The position numbers and the translations under genes were made by a program. The notes beneath the pieces were generated by a model. The model was not told where the DNA came from. It saw only the letters and a program-made list of their open reading frames with translations, and did not search any database. This document shows, one piece after another, positions 34,501 to 46,200 of a stretch of 64,000 nucleotides of DNA (position 1 is its first letter; each line of letters opens with the position of its first letter). The stretch comes from Asterochloris sp. CNOR1. Lineage: Eukaryota > Chlorophyta > Trebouxiophyceae > Trebouxiales > Trebouxiaceae. The stretch is taken from NCBI GenBank assembly GCA_963969365.1, contig OZ017751.1, positions 372,001 to 436,000 of the forward strand. Direction: 5' to 3'.

Positions 34501-37500
34501 CTCGTGGTCCTTGCACCTGACTGTGGCCAACTCCTTGAGCAGAGCGGCCATGGTGGCAGTGTGCTCCTCCTCCAAAAGAGCAGCCTGAAGGACATCTTTC
34601 CTCGTCAGAGCACATGCTGCAGGCCGATTGCACAAAGCTCTGAGGCAGCCTGCAAATAGTGGTTGCGATCCAGCAGCTGCTGCTGCGACGGTGCAAGAAG
34701 ACAAAGCTTGCAAGCTGGATGCCACTGGCGCACCATGCTGGTGTAGCCCACAGCAGCGACAGTCAGCTGTGCAGCAGATGTCTGCTCTGGACCGCAGGTC
34801 AAATCAAAGGTTCAGACATGTGCGGCAGAGGCTGAGCACCAACAGCTTTGAAACTGTCCACAGCAGCCTCAGTGGCCACCAAAGGCACATCCACCGGAAC
34901 AGGCAAGGGAAAGCTCACGCGGGGAAAGGGGCAAACGGGGGCACAAAGGCTGCCGCAGAGGCACACCAGCTCAGATGTGGCAAGCTGAGTACCTGCGCAC
35001 CGCCGGTCTAGAGCAAGTGCATGTTGCACTGCCAGTTTTGTGATTGAGCGCTAGCAGCACAGGGACTATATATCACAGCAGCCCACCTTGGCGCACTCTG
35101 TCTTCAGCTGCTCTGAAAGTGGGCAAACCGCCAGGTGGCGCTCGCAGAAGGCTGCATTCAGTGCTACATTGACCTCAATGGCCAGCAGGTCTCTCAGCAG
35201 CTCCTCTCCCTGCAGGCACCAGATCACAAGCAACAAGGTGGGGGTCCCAGAACAGTCTTCAGTCCATGCAGAGGCCAACCGCTGGCAGCAGATATTTCAA
35301 CAGGACCCCCATCTGCACAGGGCCACAGCAATGATTGTACTAGCACCATGGTGGCTGAGTTGGGTATCCCCGCAGGTCCCTCAGCACATTGTGTTTCTGC
35401 AGCTGCACGCTCTGATCCATGCCGCATCTGTGAAAGACGATCTGAACATTAGCAGGCCGGCAGTTGATGACACTTGCATGTAGGCAACCGGGCATGGGCT
35501 GCCAGTGCTGGCAAGGATTCAGAGGAATCTTTCTGGTGCTACTGTGCGCTCCAACTTTCTGCTCAAAGAACACACAGTATACAGTAGCCCGCAGCTGGAG
35601 ATGTTCAGCTCACAGCAGCAGTGAGAAAAAATTGCGCCAAAGCTGGTTGAGATGCTGACCTTGTGCCATGCCTTGCATGTATACATCAATTGCACTCCTT
35701 CTTGCTGGACTGCTCACCTTTGTGAAGGAGCTGAAGTGCATGGTCAGCTCAGCCTTTTGCATTGGAAACAGCTGGCAGAGCAGTGGCAATGCCCCTGCTG
35801 GACTGCTTACCTCTTAGAGGTGAGTGTAGAGGGGGCTGGAATCAAGCCGCCCGCCCATGCACGTCATCTGGCAAGCCTCAAGCGGTGGTGACGTCCCTTC
35901 TGGACTGCTTACCTCTGTTGTGAGTGTGGAGGGGGCAGGGGGGTGCATGAAGAGCCCGCCCTTAGGCATTTCAGTGTCCATGTCCCAGGGCGGGCACAGG
36001 GTGGCATCAAAGTGATAGTGCCAGTGCTTGTCAAAGGCGTACTCTGTCTCGGCAACCTCGTACTTGAGGCCATAGTGCAGCACCTTGGGAGGCACTGCAC
36101 GCATGAATGCTCCCTGTCAAAGGCACTGTACTTGGCCAGATTGGTACGTGAAGCTCTGATTCATCCTGCAGAGCCACTCCCTCAAACTGAGATATAGAGG
36201 CTCATCCTTTGATATGCCAACTAGAGGTAGATGGAGGCAGCAGAGCAGTAGAGCACAGGGTGATTCAATTGCGGTGATGACCTGCAGAAGATGGCAGCAA
36301 GGGGAATGGAAGGATTTGTGGGGCAGCAGATTCTGTGCTGACGCACCGATCCCATGACCGATGCAGACTGGCTTTCCCACCAGGGGTGCCAGGACACAGC
36401 ACTGGATAGCAGTGATGCCCCAGACTACCTGCCAGACAGCCAGAGTCAGAGGAGCACAATCCAGGGGAGGCAATGCTGCACCAGGCTTGGTCAAGTCATT
36501 TGACGCTGGTGCAATGGCCCTGAAACATGCAAAATGGCCGTGTATGTGTCCTCAACCCTGCATGGAGCGCAGTGGCGCCCAGGCTGCATGCTAGGCATCA
36601 AGAGGCACAGAGCATGGTCCAACAACGCAGTCAGTGCTGCACCAAGCTCTGTGACGTGTACAAATTGGTCTGCAGCTGACCTGTCGTAAAGTAGCCTGGG
36701 TACAGCATGGCAGAGTAGTCCACTTTGTGCCACACATCAGCCATTGCACAGCCAAAGGAGTAACCATACATCTCAGAGATCCAAGGCTTGTCCCCTGGGT
36801 GGATGGCATAGGAGTCGCCTGTCAGGTTCCAAGCCTGCATTGCAGTGAACAAGACCAGAAAGATCGGGCCACAGCGGCACAAAACATACCAGCTTGGACA
36901 ACACAGGATTCCAGAACTGCAGTCCTGATCACAACACCAGAGACTGTGGACTGCAGCAGTTTGAAAGCAACTTGGCCAAGAGAGAGTCCCTGTCGGACAC
37001 AACGCCTCCTCTAGTCGCTGCTACGCTGCAACAACGAAGAGGGACCTCATGCACACCAAGAGCTTGGCTGCTGCAATGCATGCAAGCACACGGAGCAAGG
37101 CTGTGTGGCTGCCTCAGGCAGGATGCAAGGGCTGGGTGGCCTCCACAGAACCTCACGTCGGGGTCGTTCCTGACTTCGCGTGTGACCTTAAGCCATAGAG
37201 GGGCCACAGCCTCCAGGTCTGTGCGCTTCATGAGGGTGAAGCCGCCAACCTGCACAGCGCCAGTGCTGCAGGGTCATCACACAGGAGCTGCCCCCGGTAT
37301 CGCTGAAAGCTGCAGGTGAAACACAGCCATGAGGTCTGCGACCTCTGCAAAGCATCCAGATGTTTGGGGCTGCAGCAGCAGTGCTGCAGGCTGCCCCACA
37401 CTTTGAAAAATGCCCTTCCAGGACTCGACATAAGCAGCTCATTTGACACTGTCGTATGTCTAGCAATGAGCAAACGGTCACCCAAGCCAACCCTCCAGTC

Positions 37501-39739
37501 TGCTCAGCAGCCAGCAGCCAGCAGCCACAGCAGAGGTGCAGACGCTGACGTCTGGCTGCAGCTCATGTCTGACAAGGTACAGCCTGAACCCACCTGATCA
37601 GCCCGCCGCCCCTTTGGACCAGCGAAGGTGTCGTCGCGCGGCTCCGTGGTAGGGATGTACTTCAGCGCTAGCTCATTGTTGACACCCTGCAGGATTCCGC
37701 GTACAGGGTCTTGCATGAGAGGCTGAGCTATGACTACCTGCTGTACGTGAGGTGGTACTGAACCACATCGAAGACCTCTGCCACAACCTTTTGAGGTGCT
37801 ACAGCTTCTCTGTGTGGGCAGCCAAGGAGCTCATGCGAGAGGCCGCCCCTGGCAGTGCAGACAGGCAGCAACAGCATGTTGTTGCTTGGACAGGAGAAGA
37901 ACACAGGCCGCCCACTGCTGCATAGTGTCACCTGCTCTGGCAAAGGCAGCCACATCTGTTGTGAAGTCTCACCTTCATGTAGGAAAAAAAGGCTGACACA
38001 GCCCAGCCACGGCCCACGCCCAAGGCCAGAGGGTCAAACGCCTTCCGCATAATCATATCAGCATCAATGACCAGCACAAAGTCTTCTGTTGGCTGGACCT
38101 CCTGCACAATGCATGCATACAGTTCACTGGTGAGCCAAAATGGGTTGGGCATCGATACCAGTACATGGTTCTCTGTCAAGGTGCATGTGGCTCTGCTGTC
38201 TGCATGCCGCTGGGGCAGCTTGTGAAGCTATCTTCTTCAGACAGGGCAGCCGCACTTGCACCAGAATTGCCACATCCAGTCTAAGATCGAGAAGCCGCTC
38301 AGTATGCCGTGGTGAGGCACGACGCACACCTGACTGGATGTCTGCTGTCTGCTGGGCTGGTCTGACCAGCACCAGAGGCCTGAGACTGGCCAGCCTGCCA
38401 CACCAGTCCAGTCAAGCACAATCAAAACTCAGGGCTTTGGCACAATTTCAACGTATTTGCATCAGCCTGCAAGCTGCTCAGGCTGGCCAAGCAGGCAAAA
38501 GGCGCTGTTGCCACTGGCCTGCCCGAAGCTGGAACAGCACAGCTCCAGACCATCATACAGCCAAACAGGCAGTGCTGCAGCCACTGGCTGACCCAGGGGC
38601 AGCACTTCACAGCTCCAAGCAAGGTGAAGCACACAGACAAGCATGATGGCAGCCAACGACTGACACAAGCCCGGCACAGCGCAGCTGCAGGCAGGGTGAG
38701 GCAGTCCAGGCAGGCAAGAGGCACTTGGTGACTGACCCGAAGCCAGAACACAACGGCTCCAGGCTTGTTGTATGCGCTGTAAATATCATTGTGCTCTGGA
38801 TCCTCAGTCAAGGACTCGACTCTGATGGATGGGACTATCTGCATCTCCTGCAGGCAGGCCAGCAGCGAAGCGTGAGGATTAGAGCCTACAATCTGCGGCA
38901 TCTGTGTCGGCTGCAGATGCAGAATGCCTATCTCTGACAGCTGAAGTGCCTGACTGCATGCAGAGGCAGAGAGCAGCAGCTGCAGCCAGCAGCAAAGCAA
39001 GGTGAGCTGATCCAGGGCCTGCTCATTAGTGCATGAAGCGATACATCTGTGGCCGCTGCAGCCAATGGGTGCAGGGCAGTCGCAGATGCAGAATGCCTGT
39101 GCCTGACAGCAGAGGTGCCTGCCTGACTGCAGAGCCTGCAGAAGTACAAAGAACAGCAGCAGGAAGGCGAGAGCAGTACACACTGACCTTGGCATACCAA
39201 GAGGACTGCTCATCTGTGCATGAAACAATGCGAGTAAAGGCTCCAGGCTGCTGGGTCTTCCTCCAGGTGTAGTAGATTCCCAGGCTCTGCAAGGAGACAT
39301 GACCACAAGCTGTGAGATGCAACGTTGACTGCACATCTATCAGGAATTACCACTATACCTGCCATGCACATTTGTGGAGGATCCTGAGGGAGACAACCCG
39401 CATCAGTCTCCAGTGCTGGCAACCAGCTGCCAGCACGCAGCAGCCCATGCCAGGACTGCTACCATATTACAGGCAATGCTCTGTAGGCGGAGGGGCCTGT
39501 GGGTACCAGGCCACATGGGGTCGGAGGGCCCACAAACAGCTGACAGCATGCTTGATTCCCCTCGTGAAAGGCATTACCTGCCAGGTGAAGTATGTGGAGC
39601 ACTCTGTCGGCACCACTGTGTGGATGGTGGGCGCCTGTCGTGCGAGCACTTGCTCCACTGCGTCCACTGCCCTGCAGGCCAGCAGGCAGAGCACAGCTGC
39701 CTGGCAGCCCAGCCTGCTGGGCTGGGCGGGAGCGCCCAT
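31586..39739 (-). CDS. Peptidyl-serine alpha-galactosyltransferase-like protein with ShKT domain
   Basis: Resembles the plant/Chlamydomonas SERGT/SGT family, which adds galactose to serine of hydroxyproline-rich glycoproteins in the secretory pathway. ATG at 39739 begins a probable signal peptide or anchor (AAVLCLLACRAV). Exons: 39739-39578, 39286-39188, 38847-38737, 38101-37973, 37686-37594, 37249-37157, 36834-36681, 36094-35913, 35209-35087, 34615-34501, 33933-33748, 32882-32394, then tentative 32216-32142 and 31830-31586. Landmarks are IHTVVPTECSTYFTWQ, the metal-binding DADM (38057-38065), INKP-like YNKPGAVVFWL, GVNNELALKYIP, KPWISEMYGYSFG and VPPKVLHYGLKYEV. Exons 34615-34501 and 33933-33748 together build a ShKT domain with six cysteines (CKDHEPRCEKWAQAGEC then GYMMSTCGRACGNC). 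Phase breaks before 34615 and before 32216 mean an exon or splice site is missing there. Confidence 0.75.
32150..32450 (-). repeat. Duplicated exon edge in the tail of the galactosyltransferase-like gene
   Basis: Plus-strand blocks about 32165-32235 and 32385-32450 are alike (CAGCAGA.(C/T)CA(C/T)..GCTCA.GGTCCAGCTC(A/G)GC). On the minus strand both encode AELD(R/P)E(R/H). One copy carries a strong GTGAGT donor (32393). The other follows an AG acceptor (32217). The intron between them therefore begins and ends inside the two halves of a duplication. Confidence 0.6.
33930..34105 (-). repeat. Three copies of the acceptor before the ShKT exon
   Basis: The plus-strand motif (CTCACA.(C/T)GAGGCTGCAGACA or its decayed form, followed by ATGAGGCTCATRTGT.TGCAGAGCTAACA) occurs at about 33922-33980, 33997-34055 and 34072-34105. 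The first copy contains the real exon edge at 33933. The others repeat the acceptor and upstream intron sequence. Confidence 0.6.
35690..35945 (-). repeat. Echoes of a donor site (exon 36094-35913)
   Basis: The plus-strand text TCTGGACTGCTTACCTCTG(T/A)..GTGAGTGT(G/A)GAGGGGGC around the true donor at 35912 recurs at about 35797-35835. A weaker copy at 35700-35740 reads GCTGGACTGCTCACCTTTGTG. The repeats lie downstream of the exon, inside its intron. Confidence 0.6.
38470..38800 (-). repeat. Four related blocks repeating the end of exon 38847-38737 and its donor
   Basis: The exon end plus donor (plus-strand CTTGGTGACTGACCCGAAGC..GAACACAACGGCTCCAGGC) is followed by blocks near 38650-38715, 38575-38640 and 38480-38560. 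These keep the GGCTGACCC / CCTGCCCGAAGCTGGAACA and CAGCTCCA.GC sections. Spacing is about 75-100 bp and the copies are increasingly diverged. Confidence 0.6.
38905..39240 (-). repeat. About 160-bp direct duplication spanning an exon donor
   Basis: Plus-strand blocks about 38905-39045 and 39070-39235 align over most of their length. Shared segments are GCAGATGCAGAATGCCT(A/G)T..CTGACAGC, CAGAGG / GGTGCCTG..TGACTGCA, and the tail ...GG.CTGCTCAT(T/C)(A/T)GTGCATGAA.C.AT. The right copy contains the end of exon 39286-39188 and its donor. The left copy is intronic. Confidence 0.6.
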
Positions 39740-40373
39740 CACGCGGCCAGATGCGCCTGACTCATAGTTTGTGGACGGCTTGTGAGGAGCTGCAGATTAC
39801 TTTTGTCCCAGGCGCTTGTGCCTGGAGCAGCATTTGCAGCCAGCTTGGTTCAACATTGCAGCTGGCAGCCCTGCTGTGTTGTACAAGGTTGAGAGGCATG
39901 TCTGGGCCAGGCCCATAAACGGCCTCATGCTGTGTCTCACTGTGGAGGGTTGAATGTTTAGCCGGATGCCTGTATGATGCTCTTGTGGGTTGAAGGTTTC
40001 AACACCTCTGCAATAACTGCAGATCCTGAACCAAACTTGTGGATCGGTGCCATCCTAGACGTGGGGCAGCCTTGCGACCCAGCAGCTGGTGCAATGCCGG
40101 GCACATGTCTAGCGGGAAAGGTGATGACCTAGAGCAAACTATGTCACACACACAACCCTGCAACACAGGCGTGTCAGACGATCTGGTAGATTGCGGCAGT
40201 TTTGTGGGTAAGCCGCACACCTGTGTACTGAGCACCTGCAACCAAGCTATGCGGGCGTGAAGGACAGCTGTCTCAAGCACATGATTGCCTGTGTGGTTCA
40301 TTGTGCTTTTTCATGTCGCCAGTAGCTGATGACAGCCTGACCACTGTGCGTGCTGCCTGCAGCCCCTGTCAAT
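39740..40373. other. Divergent intergenic region
   Basis: This 634-bp gap lies between the start of the galactosyltransferase-like gene (minus) and the start of the small coiled-coil gene (plus), so both promoters should be here. I see no TATA box, tRNA or supported open frame. Short plus-strand frames at 39592-39918 and 40039-40260 look like chance. Confidence 0.4.
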
Positions 40374-42305
40374 ATGGCGGGGCTATCTTTGTCAACATTG
40401 GATGAGCTCCAAGAGCAGCTGCGGGAGTTGGACAGGCTGGCTTTGGAAGAGTTCCGCACAGGACCTCACCGCGACATGGACCTCGTGGCAGAGCTCCAGA
40501 AAGAGAGAGAAATCCTGATTGCGCAGATTGACAGGCTGCCATCGGCTGAATCTCTGTACCACGCGGTCTGTGCTGTGCTGTACAGCATCACTTGCTTCAG
40601 GCTGCACACCTTCACCAGCATGGATGCCCATGTGATCGTGACCTGCGCTGATCATGCCAGCCTTGAGCTACAGGTAAGGTCTGCAGTTGCTGTCGTCCAC
40701 CCGCCCAGGCATGGCTGTTTGTAGTATCTTGTGAGTGCAGGCACTTGCAATGGCTGGGCTGCGTGTCAAGGTCAAGGCCACAGTGGCAGTGATGTGCTGG
40801 ACGAGACATGGGGTCTGGGTGAGGCAAGGGCTGACAATGGTCCCAGACCACGGGTCAGATTTTGCACAGGTGCCCCCAACCAGCAGACAGGGTAATGGGA
40901 GCCCCTCCCAGGCCCCCGCTCAGCTGTCCTGCATTGTATGCGCCAGAAGACAGTGCACTGCCTTGTGCAGCCGCTACTCCCAAAGCATGGCCAAGCACAT
41001 ACGGGATAGAGATGGGTCCTCGCACAAGAGGCCTCAGTGCCTGGCAGCAGTCCTTCACTCCTCAGTGGGAGCCTAACCTCCTGCAAACGGCAACGCAGCA
41101 GGCCTGCAGGGTGCAGAGAGCAGGTCAACCGATGAGGAGCTGCAGCATACGAACATCCTGGTCCTGATCTGGACAGGCTACAGCATTGTGCAGTTGTACA
41201 CTCAGAGTGCATGTGCAGCACCACTTACGCCTGTTGGCACCCTGTTTGGCACTCAGTGTACATACTTGTGAAGCCTGTAAGTTTGTGAGACGGTTGGTGG
41301 CATTGAGGGGCTGGGCCACATTGGCTTGCTTGACCAAACAGAGCGCTGGATCCAGAGCTGTGCAGCAATGGCATGCCCCTGTCCTGGCATTTCCATGCCT
41401 TACAGGGTAGCAGGGAGCCTGGTGACATGCCTCGACACTCCCTGACGGCGCACGCTTCTATCTACAGGTTGGCTTCCATGGTCATCAACTGCCATGCCTT
41501 GCAGGAATAAAGGACAAGCATGCATGCATGGAGTACAAGCGCTGGAGCGCCCTGTGGTCCAGCTGCCGCCAGATGCCCAACAAGCTTTGCAATCCACCTC
41601 CAGCTGGTGGACCCATCAAGTGGGTGCTGTCCTCAGCACCTATATGCTGCTCGAGCAGGGGCAGCTGGAGGCGGACCTTGCTAGTCATGGCAGCAATCAT
41701 CTCCGATGAAAGGCTGGCTCAGTCAGCTGATCAAAGCAGCAGCTTGCCCTGGCCCGTCTGCACTTTGCTGGTCACTACTGCGTGAGGCCAGCTGTCTGCA
41801 TGCCTGGCAGGCTTCAGAATCCAGATGGCTTCACCATTGTCAGAGAGATCATGGACAGCTCCACCATTGCCAAGAAAGTGGAGCACGGCCCCAGCCTGCA
41901 GATGCAACTCCCCTCTGGATTTCAGGGATGATGCACGTCTGGTGAGCTCATGTTGGCGGATCAGCTGCTGCCTGACGGTGGCGATGGTATGACAGCAAGC
42001 TGTCAGCAAGATGCCCTGGAGCCACCGGTCTCTGTGGCAGTATGCTTGCGGCTGTGCTTGCAAGGAGGGGGATGCATGCACCAGCCAGTCTGCAGGCTGT
42101 GGGGTATGGCTCAACTGCCAGCAGTGTCCAGATGCACTCTGATTCAGTGGCTGATGAATCTCACGCTTGTGGGGGCATGCCACTCAATCCTCTCCTCCTG
42201 GCCCTGCAGATGGTCTTGAAGTGCATGCCAGACACTGCCAAGGAGAAACTGGCAGCCAAGCTGGGCAGGACGCTGTCCAAATTGTCTGACAATTCTGGAG
42301 GCTGA
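40374..42305 (+). CDS. Small coiled-coil protein, unrecognised; exon structure uncertain
   Basis: ATG at 40374 opens 100 codons ending in a textbook donor (CAG|GTAAGG at 40673). The first 60 residues are Leu/Glu/Arg-rich and heptad-like (LDELQEQLRELDRLALEEF, DLVAELQKEREILIAQIDRL). Probable later exons are around 41513-41705 (PVVQLPPDAQQALQ), about 41811-41928 (GFTIVREIMDSSTIAKK) and the terminal exon 42210-42305 (KCMPDTAKEKLAAKLGRTL, stop TGA at 42303-42305). The joins between them were not proved by phase. Two UGUAA signals follow at 42758 and 42767, consistent with a transcript ending there. No family match comes to mind. Confidence 0.45.
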
Positions 42306-43217
42306 GCGACATTGAGGACGAATGCAAGCAGGTGGAGCTCAAGCAGCTGAGGGAGGTGGCGATGAGGCCGTGCCACATCCTGCCTGGAAGCATACTGACG
42401 TGACTGAAGGTTCAGACAGCTGCTAGTGGGCGCTGAGTCCTGTTTTGGTCATTCTTCAGCAGGATCCAGACACTGTGCAGCACAGGCTTACGCGGTGTGG
42501 AGTCGGCCTCTGTGGAACCATGGGTCAGCCCAGCTCTCTGGCGGCCAATTTTTGTACCAGGGGGCTTGTGGATTTTGGCAGCCGTGGGCCCTATGTCGCC
42601 CAAACCAGGCGCTGTCCACGCAACCATCCACCCGTCCTGCCACAATCCCTTGCAAAATTTGCAAGGCAGCTTGACTTCAGTGATGGGATGACTCAGTGAA
42701 AGCATTTGTGAGGGAGTCTGGCTGGGCGCCAGTATGCTGCATGTCCACGAGCTTGGCTGTAATGTCTGTAAACCCCCTGTTGTGTGTCAGTCATGCGCCC
42801 ATCTGCGCTGGCAGAGGCTGCTCCTCTGGACTTGGCTGCCAGACAGCACATAGACAAAATGTTCTTCAAGCTGTACACTGTCCAGTATCATAACGGCCAG
42901 GGTGCATGGCGGTGGCGTTGAAACAATGGAAGTTGCTTGGTAGCAGCTCAAAGGGAGCGCTGCAGGCTATTTGTGTTTGTTCCGCTATGTGATACTCCCC
43001 GGCAGAAGTAAGGCTTCTGCTGCACACGCCACCTAGTGAGTCCATCTGGGCACTGATCTCTGGCCCTGCTCACACAGTGTGCCGAGAGTCAGCAGTGGGC
43101 TTAGCAGTGGGCCCATCAAACAGTTTTGGGACGAGATCCTCTCCTGCTGCCAACAACACTGCTGCCTGCGTCCCTTGTACTCGCATTAAGACAGGCAGCC
43201 AGCCCACCCGTGGAATC
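42306..43217. other. 3' UTR of the coiled-coil gene and 5' region of ALY
   Basis: This 900-bp region has no supported coding exon. Open frames on both strands at 42412-42705 lack splice logic and family resemblance. UGUAA polyadenylation signals at 42758-42762 and 42767-42771 mark the likely end of the upstream transcript. The ALY promoter should lie in the remaining 400-450 bp. Confidence 0.45.
42758..42771 (+). terminator. Two UGUAA polyadenylation signals
   Basis: TGTAA occurs twice, nine bases apart (42758 and 42767), about 450 bp after the TGA at 42303. UGUAA is the established poly(A) signal of chlorophyte algae. The link to the upstream gene is inferred from position. Confidence 0.5.
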
Positions 43218-46200
43218 ATGGCAGACAAGGGCAGTGACCTGCTCAACATGAGCCTGGGTGAGCCTGCTATGCACACAGGCATTGTCCATGTTGCATGCAG
43301 GGTTCAAAAGTTCCGCTACGGGCGGGGCTGTGCACTCGTCCCAGCCAGCCATTTGCCCAATGCTGCAGACGACATCATCAAGGCCAAGCTGGAGAAGAAG
43401 CCTACAGGCCGCGGGCGTGGCAGGGGCTCGAGGCAGGGAGGCGAGGAGCGGACCGACAAGAGGCTGAGGGTGACAGTGCAGGACGGTGGCATGAAGCGGA
43501 AGCAGCCCCGCAGGGTGAGTGATCTCTGGCTGCAAAACAGCCAGTAGATGGGAGGAGCAACCCACCTGTTTCCGCATTGCAAGCTCCACCATCCTGCATA
43601 ATGGAATGTGAGCCATCCAGCCTGGCTCCTTGAGCACAGGAGGGGCCGCCTGCAGCACATCGGGCTTTGTGTTGCACATTTGGCCTTACCCAGGCGGGCA
43701 TCCTGCACCCTGCAGCTGTGCTCCCAGCTAGTAAGTCGATCAGCCCTGTACTGCTCTCTGGCCTGGCCTTTCCCCTCTGCAATTGTTGACGCCCTGCCTT
43801 GGCAGCTTGCGCACACACACTGCAGCTCCTCATGTCCTCCTACAGCAGTAGCGGCCCCTTGGCTTAGCCCTCCTTCCATGTACCCTCTGCAGCAATCACT
43901 CCCCACCTCGCCTCCTGTATGCACTGCTGAGCTACAGTGCTCCTCTGCAGGATCGGCCATCTGGCCTGGCCTTCCCAGAGGACGTTCGCGTGGAGCCCCC
44001 GCGGCGCACAGAAGCCCTTGAGGGCGATGCTCCCTGGGACCACGACGCCTACGACGAGGGGCCACGCCCCAAGCGGCGCCTCGCACTCGGCTTAGGGTCC
44101 CAGCGCCCCGCCACCAACCTGGACGACCGCCTGGACCGCAGCAGCGTGGTCTCCGAGCCTGGCAGATTGTGAGCACACCGCACTGCCGCGCACCCTGGCG
44201 AACCTTCCTGACCTGCTCCACGCTTACAGCACCGCCCCACGCTTGGCAAACAGACAGAGCCAGGCACCAGGCACTGCACCACAGTCCATGAGCCGCCCGT
44301 TGGAGCCATGCCTGGGAGCCACAGGCGCATTCAGACCCTCAGATGTAGCAGAGGCAGCAGCAGCCCAGCAAGCGAGACCCTAAGCCTGAGCCTGGGGTCA
44401 ATGCAGCAGCCCTGCCAGGGAGCAGCTGCATCCTGCATTGGCGCGGGGCCCCCGCGTCCGACCTTGCTCTCAACATCCCTCTGGCACTCCGTTTTGGCCC
44501 TGTTGGGCACCGGACAGGCTCGCAGGCTTGCTTCTCTCTCACACACCCACCCAAACACACACACACTCCTCGCCCACTGGCTCATACCTCCTAGGGGCAG
44601 ACACTAGCCGGGTCCAGTCAACCAACAGCTGTGCACCAAGCGAGCAGATTCCACACTCAGCCAGGCACGCCCACGCAGCCAAGGACTGCCACTTCTGGGC
44701 TGGAGCTGTGGGCAGTGGTGGCTGGCTGCTGTCGGCGCCCATCACAACCCCTGGGGACGACTTCCTCAGCTGCTTTCTTTCTGCAGGGAGATTGCAAACC
44801 TTGATCCAAATGTCACGGAGCAGGACATCAAGGTAAGCTGCGGCCTGCCTGCGAGTGGACCTACTCAAGTCCTGCCCCACTGGGTGCTGCAAACTGCATT
44901 CAAGCAGCACCGTAGCTGCATTGTGCTCAAGTGCTGCCTCCCTGAGACAGCTGCTCTGGGGCATACAGTTGTGCTTCAGGCCAGATTTCATCAAACCTGT
45001 GCCGTCCTTTGGCTTCCATCATTGAACTGCCTCACCAGCCACATCAGAGGCCGCCTCGCATAACAACCGGGATGTGGTGGGGCACTGCTGCCACAGAACA
45101 CATGATTGGTTTTTTTCTGTGCTTCAGGAACTCTTCATGACTGTGGGGACCCTCAAGTACTCCAAGCTCATGACCGACAGCAGGTCAGCACGCTGGCAGC
45201 GCCACACCAGGTTTTGCTTGCCGAGTGTGATTCTCATTGACCCTGTCCTGCCGCTGCTGGTTCCTGAGCTGTTCGTCTGGCAGTTACAGACAGCTGTAAC
45301 AGCTGCTGTAAGGGGTGGCTTGATGGGCTGGGCAGCCAGCATGCGGCCCTGCTGCTTTTGGTGCCTTGACTGCTCATAAGGCCCCATGACCAGCCGCATG
45401 TTGCATCAATGGCCTGCCCTACACAGCATGGAACACAAATGGCTGACTTAGACCTGTCATTACAATTGAGTGCACTCCCGATACCCAGGGCAACACATCT
45501 GGGAGGACCCTGCTGCCCTTCATGGGGATTGTGCTTGGTCTGTCACAGCTTAGCAGGTGCTGCAGGGAAGGCACTGCTGTCAGTGGCTGGGCTTCATGGC
45601 GTTGTGCCATGCAGGACCGGGTCACTGACCAGTTCTGCCTGCAGCAGGGCCTGGCCTTGCATTGTGCAAAGCGCCTGGGATGTTCCCTTGAGGTGCTGTC
45701 CTCTCGCATGGACGCTCCTGCCTGCAGCGGAGCCTCGCTGTGCAAGGCGCATGTGGTCTTCCACTCGGCGGCAGATGCGCAGACAGCCATGAGCAAGTAC
45801 AACGCCATGACGCTGGATGGGAAACCCATGCGCATCAGGCAGGCAGAGCAGATGCAGCGGGAGCCCGGCAGTGTGTTGGGCAGGTGAGCTGCTGTACCCA
45901 TGAACCGCTTTCTTCAGTGTGCCACAGGTTGGTCCAGCTGTTGACTTTCAAGTCGTGTCTTCATTGTGCCTTGGTGCCGTGCTGAGCCCCGCCTGCAGTT
46001 TGAACGTGTCATGTGGCAAGCAGCTGAAGGGTCATGCCCTGCCGATCAGGTGGCTTAAAGCGGGTGGCCCTGTCACACTGCTGTAATCCGGCAGGCTCAC
46101 TGTGGTGTGGCAGCCTGCAACCTGCTCAGAGGGCGCCCGCTGATGTGCTGGCAATTCGCTGAGTGCGGCTGTGCTGCAATTGGGCAACACTGCTCAGCTG

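Noticed and set aside
35065-35074. TATA-like ACTATATATC as a promoter
   Set aside because: It lies in an intron of the galactosyltransferase-like gene with no gene start nearby on either strand.
42412-42705. Possible additional exon or small gene on either strand
   Set aside because: Open frames exist on both strands, but none has a splice site or protein pattern linking it to a neighbour. It lies just before UGUAA signals, so it is treated as UTR.
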